Made by a program: the position numbers and the translations under genes. A stretch of 6,172 nt of DNA, taken from Acidobacteriota bacterium (GTDB taxonomy: Bacteria; Acidobacteriota; Holophagae; Thermotomaculales; Thermotomaculaceae). How positions within the stretch are numbered: position 1 is the first letter of the stretch; the number at the start of each line of letters is the position of its first letter. The notes beneath the pieces were generated by a model. It was not told the DNA's origin and made no database searches. It was given only the letters and a program-made list of their open reading frames with translations. Location of the stretch: assembly GCA_027067895.1 (NCBI GenBank), contig JAMOUY010000354.1, forward strand, positions 1-6,172. The letters run 5' to 3'. This document shows positions 1-4,878 of this stretch, one piece after another.

Positions 1-80
1 CACTTTTCGCTTATGTTTTCAATTGATTTTCCCGGCACGTATTCGGGTATAAATTCAAGTTTTCTTGAAAATTCCACCAT
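1..80 (-). CDS. hisC: Histidinol-phosphate/aromatic aminotransferase, N-terminal fragment
   Basis: Only the first 26 codons are present; the gene runs off the left edge. The start of the protein reads `MVEFSRKLEFIPEYVPGKS`, and `PEYVPGKS` is the typical N-terminal signature of HisC-type, PLP-dependent fold-I aminotransferases, just before the first conserved substrate and cofactor segments. The ATG lies one base after the tyrA stop codon, and a GAGGA ribosome site sits five bases before it inside the tyrA tail, so this is the next gene of the operon. HisC enzymes convert imidazole-acetol phosphate to histidinol phosphate, and many also transaminate phenylpyruvate and 4-hydroxyphenylpyruvate. 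Placement directly after pheA and tyrA suggests the aromatic role, as for hisC beside tyrA in Bacillus subtilis. The PLP lysine and specificity residues are outside the window, so the substrate is inferred from context. Confidence 0.8.
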   Translation of the reverse strand, partial: MVEFSRKLEFIPEYVPGKSIENISEK

Positions 81-81
81 T

Positions 82-864
82 TTATTCCTCAATGTTTTTT
101 CTCAGTTTATCAAGGTAATCAAAGGCGAGTTCGCCGTCCTTCTGATTTATTATGTGTTTCAGGTATTCAAGTTGGGACTGCACCTTGTTGATTTCCTTCA
201 CCGAGTATTTGTTGAAAAGAATTTCGCTTAAAAGGTAATTGTCTTCGCTTAAAAGCCCCTTTGCGATTTCAAGGTGTTTTTTAAAGGTTGTGCCGGGCAC
301 GGTTTTTATGTCTATGCATCCTGCAAATATAAAGGTTGCGACAAACGGAAGGGTAAGTGAGTAAGCCATTGTTTTGTCGTGCTCTTCCAAAGAGAAGTTA
401 AAAACTTTTAAGCCCAGTTTTTCAAAAAGTGTTTTGAAAAAATCCTTTGCTTTTTTGTCCGATTCCTCAATAATTACCACGCATTCGTTTTTGAGTTTTT
501 TCAAATCGGCAAAAGTCGGCCCAAACATTGGGTGAATTGAAAAAAACGGGTTTTTTGTATCGTTGTAATACCTGATAATCTCCCCCTTTACCGATGCAAT
601 GTCCCCTATGGTTGTTTTCGGCGAGATAAACTCTTCAAGTTGCTTGAAAACCGGGATTGTGTTTTTGAGGGAAACCGCATTGATAACAAGATGGGGGTTG
701 AATTCCGTTATTTCCTCAATGTCTTTTGCGATTATTCCGTCTTTTATGTCGGCGTTTTTTGTTTTTTCCCTGTCAATGTCATAGACAAAGAGAGAGTGGT
801 CGTTTTTAAGTATGTTTGCAAAGAATTTCCCCATTTTCCCGAAGCCAATAATCGCTATTCGCAT
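82..864 (-). CDS. tyrA: Prephenate dehydrogenase
   Basis: This 260-residue cytosolic enzyme should oxidise and decarboxylate prephenate to 4-hydroxyphenylpyruvate, the tyrosine precursor. The N-terminal Rossmann domain has `GFGKMG` (7-12), and acidic residues D29 and D31 after the second strand favour NAD over NADP. `DIASVKG` (88-94) and `HPMFGP` (111-116) are the family signatures; H111 matches the catalytic histidine of E. coli TyrA. `EEHDKTMAY` (160-168) opens the helical dimerisation domain. There is no fused chorismate mutase and no C-terminal ACT domain, so the protein is a minimal form. By eye, the arginines that bind prephenate in the E. coli C-terminal half appear as lysine or other residues here. 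The ATG lies inside the last codons of pheA (10-base overlap) behind an AAGGGAGAGG ribosome site, which supports this start and translational coupling. An arogenate dehydrogenase is possible but less likely. Confidence 0.93.
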   Translation of the reverse strand: MRIAIIGFGKMGKFFANILKNDHSLFVYDIDREKTKNADIKDGIIAKDIEEITEFNPHLVINAVSLKNTIPVFKQLEEFISPKTTIGDIASVKGEIIRYYNDTKNPFFSIHPMFGPTFADLKKLKNECVVIIEESDKKAKDFFKTLFEKLGLKVFNFSLEEHDKTMAYSLTLPFVATFIFAGCIDIKTVPGTTFKKHLEIAKGLLSEDNYLLSEILFNKYSVKEINKVQSQLEYLKHIINQKDGELAFDYLDKLRKNIEE

Positions 865-1919
865 ATAACCTCTCCCTTGTCATAACTGCCAAGCCATTTG
901 AAAAATGTTGTTTTTTCTTTCACTTTTTCAAGAGTGTTTTTTACCTTCGGGTCTTCCGAATTTCCTTCAAAGTCTATGAAAAACACGTAGGTATTCGGTT
1001 TTCCGCTTACAGGCATAGACTCAATTCTTGTCAAATTGATTTTGTTTTCCGCAAAAATTTCAAGAATTTTAAAAAGTGTGCCTGCTTTGTGTTTTACCGA
1101 AAAGATTATTGAGGTTTTGTTTCCCTCTTTTTGAGGCTTGTTTGAAATTGCAAAAAACCTTGTGATGTTTTCGGAATGGTCTTCTATGTTTTCCATAATC
1201 ACTTCAAGGTGGTACAGTTTTGCACACAGTTTGTTTGCAATTACTGCCGCCGCGTCCGGTTTTTTTTCAAAAAGCATTTTTGCCGCGCCTGCGGTATCGT
1301 AAAAAGGCCTTGCCTCAAAGTTGTGTCTTTCAAGAAAGTTTTTGCACTGGGCAAGCGCCTGCGGGTGAGAGTAAACAACCCTGATGTCTCTGTAATTTGT
1401 ATCGGGAAGGACAAGAAGGGAATGCTGGATTTTTACCGGAATTTCCTTGACAATGTAAACGTTGTGTTTGGCAAGCAGTGAGTTTACGTCAAGAATTGAG
1501 CCGCCTAACGAGTTTTCAACAGGGACAATTCCGAAATCATAGTATCCCTTTTCCACCCCTTTAAAAACATCTGCAAAGGTGTTTAAGGGAATTGAAATTC
1601 CCTCTTTCATAAAGCCTTGGGACGCAAGTTCGCCGTATGCGCCGTGCTCTCCCTGAAATCCGATAAGTTTATAATCGCGGTTTTGCAATTCCTTGCTTTC
1701 TTCCAAAATTGTGGTAAAAACCTTTTCCGTAAATTCGGGACTTATTACCCCGTGGGCATACCTTAAAACATTCTCTATCACTTCTTTTTCCCTTTCGGGG
1801 TCAAAAACCTTTTTCTTAAACTTTTTTGAGGTAAGCGCCAACTCCATTCTTCTGTTTAAGAGTTTCAGAATTTCAAAATCAATTGTGTCAATCTCTTTTC
1901 TAACCTTTTTCAAATCCAT
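855..1919 (-). CDS. pheA: Bifunctional chorismate mutase / prephenate dehydratase (P-protein)
   Basis: This 354-residue protein has three domains and turns chorismate into phenylpyruvate through prephenate. Residues 1-80 are an AroQ chorismate mutase. R7, R24, K35, D40, R43, E44 and Q79 line up with E. coli R11, R28, K39, D48, R51, E52 and Q88, so the mutase looks active. Residues 84-260 are prephenate dehydratase, with `GFQGEHGAY` (87-95), `VPVENSLGGS` (132-141), `SHPQALAQC` (184-192) and the catalytic `TRF` motif (253-255). Residues 270-350 are an ACT domain, the usual phenylalanine feedback site. Its `ESRP` motif reads `ESMP` (300-303) and its `GALV` motif reads `AGTL` (279-282), so feedback could be altered. 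The ATG shares one base with the aroA stop (TAATG), with a GGGGGG ribosome site five bases ahead. Length and domain order are normal for the family. Confidence 0.97.
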   Translation of the reverse strand: MDLKKVRKEIDTIDFEILKLLNRRMELALTSKKFKKKVFDPEREKEVIENVLRYAHGVISPEFTEKVFTTILEESKELQNRDYKLIGFQGEHGAYGELASQGFMKEGISIPLNTFADVFKGVEKGYYDFGIVPVENSLGGSILDVNSLLAKHNVYIVKEIPVKIQHSLLVLPDTNYRDIRVVYSHPQALAQCKNFLERHNFEARPFYDTAGAAKMLFEKKPDAAAVIANKLCAKLYHLEVIMENIEDHSENITRFFAISNKPQKEGNKTSIIFSVKHKAGTLFKILEIFAENKINLTRIESMPVSGKPNTYVFFIDFEGNSEDPKVKNTLEKVKEKTTFFKWLGSYDKGEVICE

Positions 1920-3169
1920 TATTGCCCCCCGTATTCAATTTTTGCATTTAATTCCTTTAAACGGTTAAAAAAATCCGGAAACGACTTTGAGACGCATTGG
2001 GGATTTTCAATCTCAACCCCTTTTTCGGATACAAGCCCGCATAGGGCAAGTGCCATGGCAACCCTGTGGTCGTTGTTTGAATTTGCCCTTCCTCCCTTGA
2101 TTTTTGAGGGAAATATTGTCAGACAGTCGTTTTTAATTTCGCTTTTTATTCCTATTTTTTCAAACTCTCTCATCATGGCGTTAAGCCTGTCGCTTTCCTT
2201 AAATTTAAGCCTTTTTACACCGAAAATTCTGCTTTCCCTCTTTCCCTTTGCCGCAAGGGGAATAATTGAGGGCACTATGTCGGGGCAGTCTTTAACGTCA
2301 ACGGTGAAGCCTTCAATTTCGCTTTCCTCAACCTCTATCCCGTTGTTTGAAACTTTTATTCTGCATCCCGCATCCATTAAAATGTCCAGAATTTTTTTGT
2401 CAGCCTGTTTTGACGAGGGATTGAGGTTTGAAACAGCAACCTTTCCGCATATTGCCCCTGCAACAAGCAAAAAGCATGCGGAAGAAAAATCCCCTTCAAC
2501 TTCAAGGTTTAGGGGATTAAATTTTGAAGGCTCAATTTCAAAAATTTCGTAATTATGGTTTGTTATTTTTGCCCCCGCTTTTTCAAGCAAATCTATGGTT
2601 AAATCAATGTAAGGCCTGCTGACCGTATTTTTTGCTATGATTTTTGATTTTCCGCCTGTGTTTGTAAGGGCAATCAAAAGCCCGGTTAAAAACTGCGATG
2701 TAATTTTTGCGTCAATTTCTATTTCCCCGTTTTTGAGTTTCCCTTTAATTTTTATGGGAGGAAAGCCGTTTGCCGTTTCAACGTATGCCCCAAGTTGTTT
2801 TAAACTTTCAACCATGTTTACAGGTCTTTTTAGAAGAGAGCCTTTTCCCGTTAAAACAATTTCGTCTTCAAAAAGAGAAAGAATGGGAGCAAACATTCTT
2901 ATGCACAACCCCGCTTCCCCGCAGTCAAAATCTTTTTCGTGTTTTTTTTGAAGCCCGTGAATTGCGGTTTTGTTTTCCCATTCTTCAACAATGCTTCCCA
3001 TTCTTTTGACAATATTTAAAGACGAAAGGCTGTCGTCGCTTTTTGACGGATTTTTGATTATGCTTTTTTCCCTGCAAAGGGAAGCGATGGCATAAGCCCG
3101 CTGCGTTATGGATTTTGATGGATTTGTTTTTGTTTTTCCTTCTATTTTTGAGGGGAAAACTTTAATCAT
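1919..3169 (-). CDS. aroA: 3-phosphoshikimate 1-carboxyvinyltransferase (EPSP synthase)
   Basis: This 416-residue enzyme joins phosphoenolpyruvate to shikimate 3-phosphate to give EPSP, the penultimate step to chorismate. Signatures seen in order are `PSKSITQRA` (17-25, with K19, S20 and R24), `TSQF` (157-160), `SRPYIDLT` (184-191), `CPDIVP` (295-300, catalytic D297), `KESDRL` (324-329, E325 and R328), `NDHR` (366-369) and `SKSFPDF` (394-400, K395). Length is typical. Two motifs depart from the E. coli pattern. The usual PGSKS reads `NPSKS`, and the PEP-site loop LGNAGTAMRP reads `[12 protein letters not shown]` (82-93). That puts E, L and M where E. coli has N94, T97 and P101, while the loop glycine (G96, here G87) is kept. 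The start overlaps the aroF stop (ATGA) behind AAAGGA. The fold and chemistry are secure; the subclass is not. Confidence 0.96.
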   Translation of the reverse strand: MIKVFPSKIEGKTKTNPSKSITQRAYAIASLCREKSIIKNPSKSDDSLSSLNIVKRMGSIVEEWENKTAIHGLQKKHEKDFDCGEAGLCIRMFAPILSLFEDEIVLTGKGSLLKRPVNMVESLKQLGAYVETANGFPPIKIKGKLKNGEIEIDAKITSQFLTGLLIALTNTGGKSKIIAKNTVSRPYIDLTIDLLEKAGAKITNHNYEIFEIEPSKFNPLNLEVEGDFSSACFLLVAGAICGKVAVSNLNPSSKQADKKILDILMDAGCRIKVSNNGIEVEESEIEGFTVDVKDCPDIVPSIIPLAAKGKRESRIFGVKRLKFKESDRLNAMMREFEKIGIKSEIKNDCLTIFPSKIKGGRANSNNDHRVAMALALCGLVSEKGVEIENPQCVSKSFPDFFNRLKELNAKIEYGGQ

Positions 3170-3996
3170 TTTCTTTCCTTTATGAAGTAAGGATTTGCCT
3201 CTTTCATACAGTTTACAAGGTTTCTTACCTGTTTTACAAGGGTTTCAAACTCTTCGGGAAGCAAAGCCTGCGCCCCGTCGCTTAAAGCCTCTTCCGGTTT
3301 GTGGTGCACTTCAACCATAATACCGTCCGCTTTAACCGAAACTGCGGCAAGGCTCATTGGGGGGATTAACTCCGGTCTTCCCGTTGCGTGGGACGGGTCA
3401 ACTATTACCGGAAGATGGCTTAGCGTTTTTACGACTGAGACTGCCGATATGTCAAGGGTGTTTCTTGTATATGTTTCAAAACTTCTTATTCCCCTTTCGC
3501 AGAGAATAACGTTTGGGTTTCCCTCATTTAAAATGTATTCCGCGCAGGAAAGCCATTCAACTATTGTTGAGTGCATTCCCCTTTTCAGCATTACGGGTTT
3601 TCCCGATTTTCCGACTTCCTTTAAAAGGGAAAAGTTTTGCATATTTCTTGCGCCTATTTGAAGAATGTCAACAAAATCCGAAACCCATTGCACGTCTCTC
3701 GGGTCTATAACTTCGGTGATTATGGGAAGTCCCGTAATTTCCCTTGCCTTTGCCAAAATTTTAAGGCCTTTTAATCCCAATCCCTGAAAAGAGTAGGGAG
3801 ATGTTCTCGGTTTAAAAGCCCCGCCTCTTAAAATATTTGCCCCGGCTTTTTTCACTGCTTCGGCAATTGTGATTGTCTGTTCTTCGCTTTCAACAGAGCA
3901 GGGCCCCGCCATAATTACGAAATCTTTGCCGATTTCAACGTCCCTTACCTTGATTGTCGTTTTTCCTTTTTTCCTTGTAAGTTTCAGGTTATTCAT
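3166..3996 (-). CDS. aroF: 3-deoxy-7-phosphoheptulonate (DAHP) synthase, type I-beta
   Basis: This 276-residue enzyme condenses phosphoenolpyruvate with erythrose 4-phosphate, the first committed step to aromatic amino acids. The TIM-barrel signatures are `GPCSVES` (31-37, metal ligand C33), `[16 protein letters not shown]` (57-72), `EVIDPRD` (95-101), `IGARNMQN` (114-121), `LKRG` (137-140), `DPSHATGR` (200-207, metal ligand H203), `MVEVHH` (227-232, E229) and `SDGAQ` (239-243, D240). These place it in the I-beta group. The barrel begins almost at once: there is no N-terminal ferredoxin-like/ACT regulatory domain as in Thermotoga and no fused chorismate mutase, so it should lack built-in feedback control. 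It is the first structural gene after the attenuator. A GGGGGG ribosome site lies five bases before the ATG, 16 bases past the U-tract of the second terminator. The symbol is generic; aroG or aroA(G) are used for the same family. Confidence 0.96.
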   Translation of the reverse strand: MNNLKLTRKKGKTTIKVRDVEIGKDFVIMAGPCSVESEEQTITIAEAVKKAGANILRGGAFKPRTSPYSFQGLGLKGLKILAKAREITGLPIITEVIDPRDVQWVSDFVDILQIGARNMQNFSLLKEVGKSGKPVMLKRGMHSTIVEWLSCAEYILNEGNPNVILCERGIRSFETYTRNTLDISAVSVVKTLSHLPVIVDPSHATGRPELIPPMSLAAVSVKADGIMVEVHHKPEEALSDGAQALLPEEFETLVKQVRNLVNCMKEANPYFIKERK

Positions 3997-4022
3997 TTTA
4001 TCCCCCCAAAAGTGTTTTAAAC

Positions 4023-4059
4023 AAAAAAAACCGCGAACCTTTTTCGGTTTCGCGGCTTT
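4023..4059 (-). terminator. Intrinsic terminator T2 (second attenuator terminator)
   Basis: CCGCGAAACC (4055-4046) pairs with GGUUCGCGG (4039-4031) over 9 bp with one bulged A and the loop GAAAAA. The stem is followed by eight U (4030-4023), and the preceding AAAG can extend it into the U-tract by one G-U and three A-U pairs. It lies five bases after the U-tract of T1 and 16 bases before the aroF ribosome site. It would catch polymerase that escapes T1. Confidence 0.85.
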
Positions 4060-4076
4060 AAAACAAAAAAGCCGCG
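4051..4076 (-). promoter_or_regulatory. Second antiterminator (4:5) hairpin
   Basis: CGCGGCUUU (4076-4068), the 3' arm of T1, is perfectly complementary over 9 bp to AAAGCCGCG (4059-4051), the start of the 5' arm of T2, with an 8-base U-rich loop between. When T1 is formed its 3' arm is occupied and T2 can fold. When T1 is disrupted by 2:3, this arm is released and can block T2. The complementarity is visible; the relay function is inferred. Confidence 0.7.
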
Positions 4077-4096
4077 AGGCTGTCTGCCCCGCGGCT
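4065..4096 (-). terminator. Intrinsic terminator T1 (first attenuator terminator)
   Basis: The arms AGCCGCGGGGC (4096-4086) and GCCUCGCGGCU (4080-4070) form an 11-bp GC-rich stem with one G-U pair and the five-base loop AGACA. The stem runs straight into a stretch of six U. This is a strong rho-independent terminator lying upstream of aroF, which marks it as an attenuator rather than a gene-end terminator. Confidence 0.88.
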
Positions 4097-4122
4097 CACA
4101 TATACTTTTAGCAGACAGCCCC
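4076..4122 (-). promoter_or_regulatory. First antiterminator (2:3) hairpin
   Basis: GGGGCUGUCUGC (4122-4111) pairs with GCAGACAGCCUC (4087-4076): 12 bp with a single G-U wobble and a 23-base loop. The 3' arm covers the loop, the top of the 5' arm and half of the 3' arm of terminator T1, so the two structures cannot coexist. Both arms are transcribed before the T1 3' arm is complete, which gives the antiterminator a kinetic lead whenever segment 2 is free. Confidence 0.82.
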
Positions 4123-4163
4123 TTAGTTAAAGTAAAAATAAAACCAAAAATAAAACTGTCCGC
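4111..4163 (-). promoter_or_regulatory. Protector (1:2) hairpin of the attenuator
   Basis: GCGGACAG, inside leader-peptide codons 9-11 (4163-4156), can pair with CUGUCUGC (4118-4111) over 8 bp with one G-U wobble; a further G-U pair extends it at the open end. It would form when no ribosome covers the leader. That hides segment 2 and lets terminator T1 fold. A ribosome stalled on the aromatic codons just downstream of segment 1 would block this pairing, as in the 1:2 hairpin of classical attenuators. Confidence 0.7.
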
Positions 4164-4188
4164 CGTTTTTCCTAATCTCACTCATCAT
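4123..4188 (-). CDS. Aromatic-rich attenuator leader peptide, 21 residues
   Basis: This small gene begins with two ATG codons, has charged residues (S, E, R, K) and two glycines, and ends with `QFYFWFYFYFN` and TAA. Codons 12-20 are therefore nine consecutive aromatic codons: five Phe (all TTT), three Tyr (TAT, TAT, TAC) and one Trp (TGG). Such a run is the hallmark of a ribosome-stalling sensor. The mixture fits a pathway that feeds all three aromatic amino acids, since the operon begins at DAHP synthase. The stop codon is directly followed by segment 2 of the switch, so a ribosome at the stop would cover that segment. Codons 9-11 form segment 1. No Shine-Dalgarno sequence precedes the ATG, and the predicted transcription start lies within a few bases, so initiation may be leaderless. 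The product is expected to act only through its own translation. Confidence 0.88.
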   Translation of the reverse strand: MMSEIRKNGGQFYFWFYFYFN

Positions 4189-4195
4189 GCTATAA

Positions 4196-4223
4196 AAACT
4201 ATCACAACATACGGATTTGTCAA
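4196..4223 (-). promoter_or_regulatory. Probable promoter of the aromatic operon
   Basis: A perfect TTGACA -35 box (4223-4218) is followed after 16 bases by TAGTTT (4201-4196), a weak match to the -10 consensus that keeps T1, A2 and T6. Transcription would begin about at 4190-4188, at the leader peptide AUG. TATAGC at 4194-4189 resembles a -10 box better, but its 23-base spacing is too long. The -35 box is convincing; the -10 assignment is uncertain. Confidence 0.55.
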
Positions 4224-4271
4224 TAAAAATTTTTGTTTGCGATTATTTTCCTGTCTGAGTTTTTAAAAAAA

Positions 4272-4300
4272 TTGAAACTTAATCAAGATTGATATAGCAT
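4272..4300 (+). promoter_or_regulatory. Possible promoter of the DUF4442 gene
   Basis: TTGAAA (4272-4277) is followed after 17 bases by TAGCAT (4295-4300), a four-of-six -10 match, 34 bases before the start codon. The spacer holds a short inverted repeat, ATCAA-GA-TTGAT (4282-4293), which could be an operator or chance in A/T-rich DNA. The region is divergent with the aromatic operon promoter. Confidence 0.4.
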
Positions 4301-4334
4301 TATACAGATATGAAAAGAAAAAAAGGAGAGATTT

Positions 4335-4808
4335 ATGGGTAAAAGAGAAGATGCAACAACAAAATGGATGAGAAATTTTGCCAAGGAAAAAATTCCTATG
4401 CTTTACTATGTTGAGCCTTCCGTAGTGAAGATTAGCGAAAAAGAAGTCCACGTAAAAATTCCGTTTAAAGACAAAAACAAAAATCACTTAGGCTCAATGT
4501 ATTTCGGAGTAATGTGCGTAGGCGCCGACGCTTCCGGCGGAGTTTTGGCAATGAAACTGATTGAAGACAGCGGGAGAAACATCTCGCTTATATTCAAAGA
4601 CTTAAAGGCGGAATTCTTTAAAAGAACCGAAGGGGACGCAATCTTTGTTTGCAAGCAGGGAGACGAGATAAAGGAATTGATTAAAAAAACTATTGAAACG
4701 GGAGAAAGACAAAACATGCCTCTTCACGTGGATGTTTTTGTTCCCTCACAGCAGGAAGACCCCGTCGCTCATTTTGTTTTGACACTTTCGTTGAAGTTGA
4801 AAGAATAG
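4335..4808 (+). CDS. DUF4442-type hotdog-fold protein (thioesterase-like)
   Basis: This 157-residue soluble protein has no signal peptide or membrane segment. `NHLGSMYFGVMCVGADASGG` (50-69) fits the central helix region of hotdog-fold acyl-CoA thioesterase relatives of the DUF4442/PaaI-like type: an N/H-x-x-G-S-M-type entry followed by a small-residue helix. The strands around `VHVKIPFKD` (39-47) and the C-terminal `HFVLTLSLKLK` also fit a single hotdog domain of usual length. Members are presumed to act on acyl thioesters, but substrates are mostly unknown, and I cannot name one here. The start is supported by AGGAGAG at 4324-4330, four bases before the ATG. The gene is alone on this strand, diverging from the aromatic operon and converging with the next gene, so nothing ties it to amino acid synthesis. 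Confidence 0.8.
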   Translation: MGKREDATTKWMRNFAKEKIPMLYYVEPSVVKISEKEVHVKIPFKDKNKNHLGSMYFGVMCVGADASGGVLAMKLIEDSGRNISLIFKDLKAEFFKRTEGDAIFVCKQGDEIKELIKKTIETGERQNMPLHVDVFVPSQQEDPVAHFVLTLSLKLKE

Positions 4809-4833
4809 AAAAATACCGCAATTTTCTTATTTT
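4807..4833. terminator. Weak possible bidirectional terminator between convergent genes
   Basis: AGAAAAAT (4807-4814) and ATTTTCT (4821-4827) can pair with one bulged A around the loop ACCGCA, followed on the plus strand by TATTTT and bounded by A/T runs on the other side. The stem is A/T-only and marginal. It is listed because it is the only hairpin I see in the 70-base gap between two convergent genes. Confidence 0.3.
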
Positions 4834-4878
4834 AAAAGCAGTTGTTTTTACTCGTGAAGCAGGCGAAACGAAATTGTT

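Larger units (their letters stand above)
4023..4188 (-). promoter_or_regulatory. Aromatic operon attenuator leader (six-segment switch)
   Basis: This is the transcribed leader between the promoter and aroF. It contains an aromatic-rich peptide gene and six RNA segments with five overlapping pairings. Minus-strand coordinates are: segment 1, 4163-4156; segment 2, 4122-4111; segment 3, 4087-4076 as the antiterminator arm; terminator T1 arms, 4096-4086 and 4080-4070; segment 4, 4076-4068; segment 5, 4059-4046; segment 6, 4039-4031. Neighbouring helices exclude each other, while 2:3 and 4:5 can coexist because they share only base 4076. The layout follows ribosome-stalling attenuation as known for trp and phe operons. 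The second antiterminator/terminator stage is additional. The pairings are read directly from the sequence; the behaviour is inferred. Confidence 0.88.

Noticed and set aside
2055..2552. Long open frame on the plus strand opposite aroA
   Set aside because: It lies antisense to a fully conserved EPSP synthase, has no ribosome site or recognisable motif, and is a by-product of codon use on the other strand. The same holds for the other plus-strand frames inside the operon genes.
4023..4188. T-box riboswitch or TRAP-type control of the aromatic operon leader
   Set aside because: The leader is short, shows no recognisable T-box antiterminator consensus or multi-stem architecture, and has no regularly spaced GAG/UAG triplets. 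The aromatic-rich peptide and overlapping hairpins explain it better.
4189..4194. TATAGC as the -10 box of the aromatic operon
   Set aside because: It resembles the consensus but lies 23 bases from the TTGACA box, and transcription from it would begin inside or past the leader peptide start codons.
4299..4304. TATAAT on the minus strand as an alternative upstream promoter of the operon
   Set aside because: The hexamer is perfect, but no acceptable -35 box lies 16-18 bases upstream and there is no properly spaced extended -10 TGn. It remains a fallback if the transcription start maps upstream.
4263..4487. Minus-strand frame of 74 codons opposite the DUF4442 gene start
   Set aside because: Low-complexity, Phe-rich translation, overlapping a real gene and the divergent promoter region, with no family resemblance.
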